Assembly: GCA_002396205.1 (NCBI GenBank)
Contig: DGXB01000070.1
Location: 1-28,243, forward strand
Length of the DNA: 28,243 nt
Direction of reading: 5' to 3'
DNA from: Bacteroidales bacterium UBA4243
Lineage (GTDB): Bacteria; Bacteroidota; Bacteroidia; Bacteroidales; F082
The notes beneath the pieces are model-generated. The model was not told the origin of the DNA and did not search any database. It saw nothing but the letters and a program-made list of their open reading frames with translations. The position numbers and the translations under genes were made by a program. Positions 7,108 through 14,091 of this stretch are shown piece after piece. Every line of letters starts with the position of its first letter. The stretch's first letter is position 1.

Positions 7108-7140
7108 TTGTAGAGACGCCACACTGTGACGTCTCTACAA
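7108..7140. repeat. GTAGAGAC palindrome, copy 2, after the beta-helix gene
   Basis: Arms TTGTAGAGACG (7108-7118) and CGTCTCTACAA (7130-7140) pair perfectly; an inner CACA/TGTG stem extends it after one mismatch. It shares the GTAGAGACG...CGTCTCTAC arms with 2840-2867 but has a different centre. It starts 11 bases after the lipoprotein stop codon. Confidence 0.78.
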
Positions 7141-7146
7141 ACCAAA

Positions 7147-7183
7147 CAGCCGAGGGGAAATATTCCTCTCGGCTGATTTTGTT
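7147..7183. terminator. Bidirectional intrinsic terminator between convergent genes
   Basis: A 13-base-pair stem (CAGCCGAGGGGAA at 7147-7159 with TTCCTCTCGGCTG at 7163-7175, one G-U pair) and a 3-base loop, followed on the plus strand by ATTTTGTT. On the minus strand it is followed by TTTGGTTTG. It can serve both the beta-helix gene and the flavin reductase gene. Confidence 0.85.
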
Positions 7184-7186
7184 CTC

Positions 7187-7753
7187 TCATCCTTTCAGTT
7201 TCAAGCCGTCTTTGAAGGCGTCGCCAACGCGCTTCGTCACTTGGTAGTAGCCATGCGTATAAGGGTCGAAGGTGATGGCTTGCAGTGCTTCGATGTCTAC
7301 CTTGCCGTCCTTCATCTTGTCGGCCTCAACCGAGGTTTGCAGCACCTTGCCGATGACACCCAATCCTGTGTCATCGCTTTGGTACTCGATGAACTCACAT
7401 TCCATGGCGATGGGCAGCTCGTTGATGATGGGCGCATCAACCAGGTTGGACTTGGTGGCGGTGAGGCCGGTCTTGGCGAACTTGTCTTTCTCGTTCTTGC
7501 CTGAGACGACACCAAACCAGTCGGCTTCGACCATGTGGGGCGCATCGGCGATGTGGACCACAAAGCCCTTGCGGCGCTTGATGTTTTCCACCGTGCGGTG
7601 GGTTTCGGTCAGGTTCAGGGCCACGCGCTCGCGGTCGAGCATGGTGCCCCAAGCGGCGTTCATCACGTCGATGGTGCCGTCTTCATTGTAAGTAGCCACG
7701 AGCAAAACGGGCATCGGGAAGATGGCTTCTGTTGTCTTGATGGGTTGTTTCAT
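7187..7753 (-). CDS. Flavin reductase-like (flavoredoxin family) FMN-binding protein
   Basis: A 188-residue cytoplasmic protein of the flavin reductase-like split-barrel family (DIM6/NTAB). Typical elements are PMPVLLVATYNEDGTIDVMNAAWG near the N-terminus (residues about 13-36), VALNLTETHRTVENIKRRKG and FVVHIADAPHMVEADWFGVVSG in the middle, and IINELPIAMECEFIEYQ later. Members bind FMN and pass electrons between NAD(P)H or redox proteins and acceptors; the exact partner is unknown. The next gene upstream on the same strand is a flavodoxin (7937), which suggests a redox link, but a separate promoter at 7866 gives this gene its own transcript with a leader of roughly 110 bases. It ends at a bidirectional terminator. 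The family is secure; the substrate is not. Confidence 0.92.
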   Translation of the reverse strand: MKQPIKTTEAIFPMPVLLVATYNEDGTIDVMNAAWGTMLDRERVALNLTETHRTVENIKRRKGFVVHIADAPHMVEADWFGVVSGKNEKDKFAKTGLTATKSNLVDAPIINELPIAMECEFIEYQSDDTGLGVIGKVLQTSVEADKMKDGKVDIEALQAITFDPYTHGYYQVTKRVGDAFKDGLKLKG

Positions 7754-7865
7754 TTCGTTGATTGTTGATTGTTTATATGTTGTTACATTTCTCCATGTGG
7801 GTCATATCGTTGTCGTTTTGATTGGTAAGATCAGCTACGATTTTGTTTTGGTATGAAACTTGCTG

Positions 7866-7873
7866 CAAAAGTA
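7866..7873 (-). promoter_or_regulatory. Bacteroidota -7 box for the flavin reductase gene
   Basis: TACTTTTG on the minus strand. The ATG at 7753 is about 110 bases downstream, an unusually long leader for this window. That leader contains a 10-codon frame starting ATGACCCACATGG and ending just before the gene; no riboswitch structure was recognised. Confidence 0.6.
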
Positions 7874-7936
7874 CACAAAAATGGCAAACGGAGCAACAGA
7901 AACCCGCTTCCGTGCAAAAATATGATTTTATGAAGA

Positions 7937-8536
7937 TTACAGTGTCTTCAGCCACTTTTCCACCTTGGCCTTGCCGCCACGCACCTCATGGCCGTAGATG
8001 CTGAATCCCTTGGTGACGTTGGCTTTCGGGAAGGCTTTCTTCACGTCGCTCACGCAAGAAGCCAAACCGCTGCCTTCGTGGGTGGTGAAAGGAACGACCG
8101 TCTTGCCGTCGAGGTTGATGTCTTTAAACAAGGTGAACATCACCTGCGGGTAGGTACCCCACCACACGGGACCGCCGATGAAGACGGTGTCGTACTGGCT
8201 CAGGTCGGGAGCCATGCCTTCGTAAGGCGGAAGCTCGCCGTTGTTGGCCTCGGCCTTGGCCAGCTCGATGAGGGGCATATAGGCCATGCCGTCGTATTTG
8301 TGGGTGACGATCTCAAACTGGTCGGCGCCCTTGATTTCGCTGATGTAGTCGGCCACGATCTTCGTATTGCCCACTTCGATGTTTCCTACCGAATAGTTGT
8401 CTCCAGCGTGGGAGAAAAAGATGACGATTGATTTGCTCATTTTATTTGTGTTTGATTGATAATTGGCGTTTTGCGCGTTACTGCCCGTTGCCATCAGTAG
8501 GGCAATCGCAGCGATAAGGAATTGTTTCGTTTTCAT
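7937..8536 (-). CDS. Flavodoxin, apparently with an added Sec signal peptide
   Basis: A flavodoxin: SKSIVIFFSHAGDNYSVGN is the first beta strand and FMN phosphate-binding region, followed by GNTKIVADYISEI, DTVFIGGPVWWGTYPQVMFT and a C-terminal region ending VEKWLKTL. Such proteins carry electrons through bound FMN and are normally cytoplasmic. Here the frame extends upstream to ATG at 8536, giving 199 residues beginning MKTKQFLIAAIALLMATGSN and AQ, a good Sec signal peptide, joined to a short polar linker before a second Met (8440) that looks like the usual flavodoxin start (167 residues). A near-match promoter box (TATTTTG) lies about 8565-8571, so the long form is transcribed and I prefer it, which would place the protein in the periplasm. 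The alternative is translation from 8440 and a cytoplasmic product. Family is certain, start uncertain. Confidence 0.88.
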   Translation of the reverse strand: MKTKQFLIAAIALLMATGSNAQNANYQSNTNKMSKSIVIFFSHAGDNYSVGNIEVGNTKIVADYISEIKGADQFEIVTHKYDGMAYMPLIELAKAEANNGELPPYEGMAPDLSQYDTVFIGGPVWWGTYPQVMFTLFKDINLDGKTVVPFTTHEGSGLASCVSDVKKAFPKANVTKGFSIYGHEVRGGKAKVEKWLKTL

Positions 8537-8668
8537 CGTTTTGTGACTTTGTTGATTGACGCTGCAAAATAACGACAATAAATCCATCTGACGATTTCAC
8601 AAATCACGGATAGAATTTCACAAAATGCGTTTTTTCCGCCGACCTTCCTTGCGTGTCACGGAAATCCC

Positions 8669-8676
8669 TATTTTTG
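8669..8676 (+). promoter_or_regulatory. Bacteroidota -7 box for the outer-membrane protein gene at 8693
   Basis: TATTTTTG with a TTG at 8649-8651. The ATG follows 16 bases after the box, so the leader is only about 12 bases. Confidence 0.65.
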
Positions 8677-8692
8677 CGGCAAAACCGCTGAC

Positions 8693-9823
8693 ATGAAGAA
8701 GCTGTTTGTTCTGTTTGCCGCTATGTTCGTCATGAATGCAGTCCAAGCCCAGGAAATCACTTTTTGGAGTCGCGTCAACGATTTCGTCACCAAGCCTGGA
8801 ACCATCGACACGGCCTATATCTACCGTCCCCTACCCTGCTTTTCGCTGGGCCTGTTCTCGACGGGACAGAAAGCCGGCTTCGACGTGGATGTCAACTTCA
8901 AGTTGGACGATGAAAATGGAGGTTTGGAAGGCGTTTCGAGCTATGCCCTTACGGAAAACCTTTGCAAGAAAGTCGGTCTTGAAGTGGGCTATGGCAATGT
9001 CAGGTTGGGCTATGGATTGGAAGTCGGGCCACACAGCGCATGGAAAAAAAGCGCCTTTGCGTTCAATATCATCGGAAAGTCGTGGGGTGTTAAGTTAAAC
9101 TATTTCAATATCAGCAATTTCTTCCGCTCTGCCCTGACCGTTGGCCAAGAGGGAGATGCCGACTATTTCCATCACGAAATCACCACCGACGAGGTGGCTA
9201 TGCTGAAAAGTTTCGCAATTGATGGCTGCTACGTCTTCAACAACAAGCGTTTCGCCTACCCTGCCGCCTACAAGGTCGGCTTTGTGCAACGCCACACTGC
9301 GGGCTCATGGATGCTCACGGCACGTTACATGCAAGGCAGCCTCTACAACTCGCCTGAGGCCGTCTGGGATTCCTATAACCTGATTGATTGCTTCTCCACC
9401 ATGCAGGTTTCGGTGGGCGGAGGCTATTCGGTCAACTTTGTTCTTTGGCACAAAGACCCCACCGGACCACGCGACGAAGGGCTTCGCAACCTTACCATCA
9501 ACTTGACCGCCATGCCCGTGCTGACAGTATTCAACTATCTGAAAACCACATCATACGAATACGTTGATAGCCATCATAGTGGAGAGAAGGTCTCCAAGAT
9601 CCTATGCTATCCAATGCCCAACTATGTCGGCAGCGCGGCACTCGGCATGAATTTCGGACGTTTCTATTTTTCAAGCCAATTCACCTATAACAGGTTCTTT
9701 TTCCGTAGCCGCGATGCCTTAGACCTCGCCCAAATGAACATCCCTAATTATGTTGAAGACCTCGGTTTCAGAGGCGTTTTCCACGATTGGACCCTCAAAG
9801 GGTTGCTGGTCTACAGGTTTTAA
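8693..9823 (+). CDS. DUF4421-like outer-membrane protein
   Basis: A 376-residue exported protein with signal peptide MKKLFVLFAAMFVMNAVQAQ. The body consists of alternating strand-like segments rich in Tyr, Phe and Gly (for example VGLEVGYGNVRLGYGLEVGP, SWGVKLNYFNISNFF, MQVSVGGGYSVNF) and ends with aromatic Phe (LLVYRF), consistent with an outer-membrane beta-barrel. The pattern, with the early DTAYIYRP and SWGVKLNYF segments, resembles the Bacteroidetes DUF4421 family as I remember it, but this is not certain. Function unknown. It has its own promoter at 8669. A metallophosphoesterase gene follows after 33 bases on the same strand with no promoter seen between, so the two are likely cotranscribed. 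Confidence 0.82.
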   Translation: MKKLFVLFAAMFVMNAVQAQEITFWSRVNDFVTKPGTIDTAYIYRPLPCFSLGLFSTGQKAGFDVDVNFKLDDENGGLEGVSSYALTENLCKKVGLEVGYGNVRLGYGLEVGPHSAWKKSAFAFNIIGKSWGVKLNYFNISNFFRSALTVGQEGDADYFHHEITTDEVAMLKSFAIDGCYVFNNKRFAYPAAYKVGFVQRHTAGSWMLTARYMQGSLYNSPEAVWDSYNLIDCFSTMQVSVGGGYSVNFVLWHKDPTGPRDEGLRNLTINLTAMPVLTVFNYLKTTSYEYVDSHHSGEKVSKILCYPMPNYVGSAALGMNFGRFYFSSQFTYNRFFFRSRDALDLAQMNIPNYVEDLGFRGVFHDWTLKGLLVYRF

Positions 9824-9856
9824 GAATCTTACTGTCAACGAAAAATCCTATAAGAC

Positions 9857-10999
9857 ATGGCCGTTTTCATCATCCTTATCGTGCTTTTCTTCCTTCTGCC
9901 CGACCTCTACGTCTCGCTTGCCTTGATGCGCGGTGCGGCATGGTGGGCCCATTTGTTGCTGTGGTTGCCTGCCTTGGCAGCGTTGGGTTTGTTCGCCTCT
10001 GCCCGTTTTGGCGGTTTCGGCGCTACGAAGATGATGGCCGTCACGGGCATTTTGCTTTGCGTCACGCTGCCGCAGATTGCCCTTGTGGTCTGCTCGCTGC
10101 TCGGCAAATTGGCGGGTGTCGCATGGCCTCGCGCCACGGGCATCGCCAACGGAATGGGTCTCGTTTTGGGCAGCCTCATCGCCTTGGTTGCGCTTTATGG
10201 CCTGCTTGTCGGATGGAAAACGCTGACCGTCAAGCAAGTGGAATTACAGTTTGCCGACTTGCCGAAAGAATTTGACGGCTACAAAATCGTGCAACTCTCC
10301 GACTTGCATGTCGGGACGCATGGTCAGCGTACCGCATTCCTCGAAAAGGTGGTGCACCGCACGAATGCCGAAAACCCCGACCTGATTGTCTTCACGGGCG
10401 ATTTGGTCAACCTTTCGGCGAACGAAACCGCACCTTTTGAGACGGTTTTGTCGCAGTTGAAGGCCAAGGACGGCGTTCTTTCCGTCCTCGGCAACCACGA
10501 CTACTGCTTCTACGGGATGAAGGAACGCCCCGTCGACCTCAGGCAAGAGTCGCGGAAAGTGGTTGATGCTGAGCGGCGTATGGGCTGGGATGTTTTGCTC
10601 AACGCCAATCGCATCATCCGAAGAAACGAGGCCCAGATTGCCATCGCTGGCGTTGAAAACACAGGCAAGCCGCCTTTCCCCGAAATTGGCGACCTGAAAA
10701 AGGCCATCGCTGACATCCCCGAAGGTGTTTTCACCATCCTGCTTTCGCACGACCCCTCGCACTGGCGCATGGAAGTGCTGCCCGACACCGATATTCCACT
10801 CATGCTTTCGGGACACACCCACGCCGCGCAGGTGAAATTGGGCCGATGGTCGCCAGCCAAGTGGATGTATCCCGAATGGGGAGGGCTCTATACCGAGGAC
10901 AGCCAGCGCCTTTTCGTGAGCGAAGGCTTGGGCGGAAGCATCCCCTTCAGGTTGGGCACACGTCCTGAGATTGTGGTGATTGTTTTGAATACCAAATGA
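9857..10999 (+). CDS. Membrane-anchored metallophosphoesterase (YkuE/YaeI-like)
   Basis: A 380-residue protein. The first 120 residues hold about four transmembrane helices (near 2-22, 28-48, 57-82 and 100-119). The rest is a calcineurin-like phosphoesterase domain facing the cytoplasm or periplasm, with all metal-binding motifs: DLHVGTH (Asp149, His151), GDLVN (Asp182), GNHDY (Asn213, His214), LSHDP (His298) and SGHTH (318-322). Relatives include YkuE, YaeI and the LpxG UDP-diacylglucosamine pyrophosphatase, so a phospholipid or lipid A precursor is a plausible substrate; that is inference only. It lies 33 bases after the outer-membrane protein gene. Its GC content matches the upstream genes, and the AT-rich cassette starts just after it. 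Catalytic family is certain. Confidence 0.93.
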   Translation: MAVFIILIVLFFLLPDLYVSLALMRGAAWWAHLLLWLPALAALGLFASARFGGFGATKMMAVTGILLCVTLPQIALVVCSLLGKLAGVAWPRATGIANGMGLVLGSLIALVALYGLLVGWKTLTVKQVELQFADLPKEFDGYKIVQLSDLHVGTHGQRTAFLEKVVHRTNAENPDLIVFTGDLVNLSANETAPFETVLSQLKAKDGVLSVLGNHDYCFYGMKERPVDLRQESRKVVDAERRMGWDVLLNANRIIRRNEAQIAIAGVENTGKPPFPEIGDLKKAIADIPEGVFTILLSHDPSHWRMEVLPDTDIPLMLSGHTHAAQVKLGRWSPAKWMYPEWGGLYTEDSQRLFVSEGLGGSIPFRLGTRPEIVVIVLNTK

Positions 11000-11039
11000 A
11001 ATAAACCAGTTGAATATGCAGTTGTTATAAGTAATTTAT

Positions 11040-11047
11040 TATTTTTG
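11040..11047 (+). promoter_or_regulatory. -7 box upstream of the RecQ-ComF/DprA/helicase cassette
   Basis: TATTTTTG fits TAnnTTTG; no good -33 element is found at the usual distance. No equal box precedes the second or third gene, so this is the likely single promoter of the three-gene cassette. Confidence 0.58.
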
Positions 11048-11056
11048 CAAATTATT

Positions 11057-11080
11057 ATGTTTTGGTTGGGTTATGAATAG
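11057..11080 (+). other. Possible 7-codon leader frame overlapping the RecQ-fusion start
   Basis: Reads ATGTTTTGGTTGGGTTATGA and ends in TAG at 11078-11080, encoding MFWLGYE. Its last codons overlap the start codon of the helicase gene (11073). It lies about 10 bases after the -7 box, so ribosomes might meet it first. Whether it is translated is unknown. Confidence 0.25.
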
Positions 11081-13109
11081 GTTTGACTACGAAAAAAGAT
11101 TGAAAAGCATTTTTGGCATCGACCATTTTTATAACGAACAATGGGAGGCTGTTCAACGCATTCTCAATGGCGAGCGAATACTGATGATCCAGCGGACTGG
11201 TTTTGGCAAATCGCTGTGTTACCAGTTCCCAGCCACTCAATTTGAGGGCATTACGGTTATTTTTTCGCCTTTGATAGCTTTGATGAGAGATCAGGTGAAA
11301 GCCCTGAACGGTAAAGGCATTTCTGCTCGATACATCAATTCTGAGCAATCGGTGGAGGAAAATTCCGCTGCCATTCAAGACGCACTCGATGGCAAAGTCA
11401 AAATCCTTTATATAGCGCCAGAACGCCAAGAAAACAGCGAGTGGATTGAAGCAACCCGAAAGATGAACTTGTCCATGGTGGTAATCGATGAAGCCCACAC
11501 CATTTCCGTTTGGGGTCATGATTTCCGTCCGGCTTTCCGCCGTATCATCAATTTGGTGAAGTTGTTGCCCCAAAGCCTTCCCGTATTGGCCACAACAGCA
11601 ACTGCCACAAAACGAGTTCAGCAAGATATTGAACATCAGATCGGAGGCCGGTTGACAACAATCAGAGGCCAGCTTGTCCGTGATAATTTCAATTTGTATG
11701 TGATAAAAGTCCATTCAGAAGATGAAAAATTAGTCTGGTTGGCACAAAACCTAAACCGTATTGAAGGAACGGGATTGATTTATACGGGAACTCGGGTCAA
11801 TACAGAGGTTTATGCAAAATGGTTGGTTTACAATGGCATAAATGCAATCAACTATAATGCAGGACATGATGCAGATACAAGGAAAGATGTCGAAAACGGA
11901 TTGATGCAAAACAGGTACAAATGCGTTGTTTCCACCAATGCCTTGGGAATGGGTATCGACAAGCCCGATATCCGCTTTATTATCCACACCCAAATCCCGG
12001 CGTCTCCCATCCATTATTATCAGGAAATCGGTCGCGCCGGAAGAGATGGAAAGCCAACTACAATTATTCTGTTCTACAACGAACAGAAAGACGAAAACGG
12101 TATAGAAGAAGATTACGAATTGCCAAAAGCCTTTATTGACGGTGCAAGACCTTCAAAAGAAAAGTATTTGAAAGCCATCGAAGCATTAAAACAAGAACCA
12201 CTTGGCGAAAAGGGTTTGATGAAGGCGACGAATTTGAAACAAACACAAATTCGAGTTATTAAAGCCGATTTGATCGACCAAGGAATAGCCAAAGAAGTGG
12301 TGAATGGTAAAAGTAAAGTGTTGGAATATCAGTTCGGTGCCAGAGAATTGGACACCCAATCTTTTGAAGATCTGAGAATCGCCAAACTGAAGGATTTGGA
12401 TGCTATGGTGGGTTATGTCAATACAACCAAGCCGCGAATGCAATACTTGTGTGAGTTTTTGGATGATGACAATAACGTGAACTATTCCAATTGCGACAAC
12501 ACTAATTTAAACAAACTGACTGTCACAGTAACTGGTTTTTGGCGAGACAAACTATCCGATTTCAGAGAATCATACTTTCCCGTTTTGGATGTTGAGTCAA
12601 GAAACAGCAACATTGTGAACGGAGTCGCCGCTTCCTACTATGGCGTTTCGAATGTCGGAAATGCCTTGCATCGTTCAAAGTATGAAAACGGAGGCGACTT
12701 CCCCGATTTTTTGTTGCGGCTCACCTTAAAGGCGTTCCACAAGACTTTTGACAACGCAAGATTCGATTGGGTGTTGTACGTCCCGCCGACTCATTCGGGC
12801 GACCTCGTCAAGAATTTTGCTGCCAAGTTCGCATCTGCCATCAAAGTGCCCATTTCACATAAACTGGTGAAAGTCAGACAGACAAGTGAACAAAAAGTAT
12901 ATCAAAATGGATGGTTGAAACAGGACAATGTCAAAGATGCTTTTTCATATTTGTCACCAGAAGAGGTTAACGGGAAGAGGATCCTTTTGTTGGACGACAT
13001 TTTTGACAGCGGAGCCACAATGAAAGAAATTGGAAAACTATTAACAACTATGGGAGCAGAAACCATTGTACCCATTGCCATTGCAAAAACCGTAGGAGGA
13101 GATATTTGA
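11073..13109 (+). CDS. RecQ-family helicase fused to a ComF-like phosphoribosyltransferase
   Basis: A 678-residue fusion. Residues 1-345 form a superfamily 2 RecQ helicase core: Walker A TGFGKS (42-47), DEAH (139-142), TTATAT (174-179), STNALGMGIDKPD and motif VI GRAGRD (320-325). The RecQ zinc site is reduced to two cysteines, Cys460 and Cys474 in YSNCDNT, where canonical RecQ has four, and there is no HRDC domain. Residues about 560-678 are instead a type I phosphoribosyltransferase: YVPPTHSGDLV, then LVKVRQTSEQKVYQNGW and the PRPP loop LLLDDIFDSGAT (638-649), closest in pattern to ComFC of competence systems. Expected role: ATP-driven 3'-5' unwinding coupled to a nucleotide-binding or ribosyl-transfer function. 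The DprA-like gene follows immediately (stop overlaps its possible TTG start). GC is low (24 of 60 in 11101-11160). Domains are certain, role inferred. Confidence 0.93.
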   Translation: MNRFDYEKRLKSIFGIDHFYNEQWEAVQRILNGERILMIQRTGFGKSLCYQFPATQFEGITVIFSPLIALMRDQVKALNGKGISARYINSEQSVEENSAAIQDALDGKVKILYIAPERQENSEWIEATRKMNLSMVVIDEAHTISVWGHDFRPAFRRIINLVKLLPQSLPVLATTATATKRVQQDIEHQIGGRLTTIRGQLVRDNFNLYVIKVHSEDEKLVWLAQNLNRIEGTGLIYTGTRVNTEVYAKWLVYNGINAINYNAGHDADTRKDVENGLMQNRYKCVVSTNALGMGIDKPDIRFIIHTQIPASPIHYYQEIGRAGRDGKPTTIILFYNEQKDENGIEEDYELPKAFIDGARPSKEKYLKAIEALKQEPLGEKGLMKATNLKQTQIRVIKADLIDQGIAKEVVNGKSKVLEYQFGARELDTQSFEDLRIAKLKDLDAMVGYVNTTKPRMQYLCEFLDDDNNVNYSNCDNTNLNKLTVTVTGFWRDKLSDFRESYFPVLDVESRNSNIVNGVAASYYGVSNVGNALHRSKYENGGDFPDFLLRLTLKAFHKTFDNARFDWVLYVPPTHSGDLVKNFAAKFASAIKVPISHKLVKVRQTSEQKVYQNGWLKQDNVKDAFSYLSPEEVNGKRILLLDDIFDSGATMKEIGKLLTTMGAETIVPIAIAKTVGGDI

Positions 13110-13111
13110 TT

Positions 13112-14077
13112 ATGATGGAAAATGAGCTGACATATTGGGTTGCCTTAACGCACACCCCTCAAATTTGGACAAAACGAAAAAACGAAATCATCGTCTATTG
13201 CTTCAATCTTGGCAAGACCATTGCAGATTTCTTTGAATCAGAGAGTTTTCTGGGGATGGAACTTAAGCAAGGGGAGTACGAGTTGTTGACACAAGCAAAA
13301 AACGAGTTGGCGAACTATGCTTTTTTGGTTGAAGAACTCTTAAATCAAGGTTATAACATCATTCCAATAATTTCGGGTGAATATTCACCAACACTAAAGG
13401 CTAACTTGAAATACAATGCTCCGATTGTTCTCTATACCAAAGGCAACAAGCAGATACTGCAAGAAAAGGCCATGGCAATTGTCGGTTCAAGAAATGCCAA
13501 CGACACGGCTTTGCAATTTACGGACAATGTAGCGAAAAAAGCTTCGTTAGAGTATAAGGTCGTGGTGAGCGGTTTTGCCAAAGGCGTTGACAAGCAAGCA
13601 CTTGACTCTGCACTGAATTACAAGGGACAAAGCATTATCGTTTTGCCACAAGGTATTGCCACGTTTGCCAGTGGAATGAAAAAATACTACAAACAAATCA
13701 TAGAAGGTGATGTCTTGGTGTTAAGTGTGTTTCATCCCAAATCGCCATGGGCAGTTGACTTGGCAATGGCACGGAATTCCATCATTTATGGGTTGGCTTC
13801 GGAAATATATGTCGCCCAATCCAATGATAAAGGTGGTACTTGGGCTGGCGTTTGCGATGGCCTGAAAAAAGGGCGAAAGATATTTGTTCGCCAACCCTCA
13901 AACAAGGAAAAATGCGCTAATTCCACATTGATAAGTATGGGAGCAACTCCAGTTGACATTGAAGGTTCAACCCTACAAACAACTGTAGCTTATGATACGG
14001 ATGAAACCCTATGTTCTTTTGTTGCCGAAAAAGCCGCTCCTTACGGTGAACCTGAACAATTATCATTGTCTTTCTAG
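13112..14077 (+). CDS. DprA/Smf-like (SLOG-fold) protein
   Basis: A 321-residue protein with the Rossmann-like DprA core: AIVGSRNAN (about 122-130), VVSGFAKGVDKQALDSAL (151-168), LPQGIATFASG (178-188), MARNSIIYGLASEIYVAQ (219-236) and KGGTWAGVCDGLKKGRKIFV (240-259), corresponding to the GSR, SGxAxGID, RNRII and SGSLITA motifs of DprA. DprA binds single-stranded DNA and loads RecA in transformation; related SLOG proteins bind nucleotides. The C-terminal winged helix of classical DprA is not evident. I chose ATG at 13112 (AGGAGGA at 13094-13100); a TTG at 13106 overlapping the previous stop and an ATG at 13115 are alternatives. It directly follows the RecQ-ComF fusion, so the two are surely translated together. 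Very AT-rich (18 G or C in 13321-13380). Family strong, role inferred. Confidence 0.9.
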   Translation: MMENELTYWVALTHTPQIWTKRKNEIIVYCFNLGKTIADFFESESFLGMELKQGEYELLTQAKNELANYAFLVEELLNQGYNIIPIISGEYSPTLKANLKYNAPIVLYTKGNKQILQEKAMAIVGSRNANDTALQFTDNVAKKASLEYKVVVSGFAKGVDKQALDSALNYKGQSIIVLPQGIATFASGMKKYYKQIIEGDVLVLSVFHPKSPWAVDLAMARNSIIYGLASEIYVAQSNDKGGTWAGVCDGLKKGRKIFVRQPSNKEKCANSTLISMGATPVDIEGSTLQTTVAYDTDETLCSFVAEKAAPYGEPEQLSLSF

Positions 14078-14091
14078 TTTTTGTACGAATA

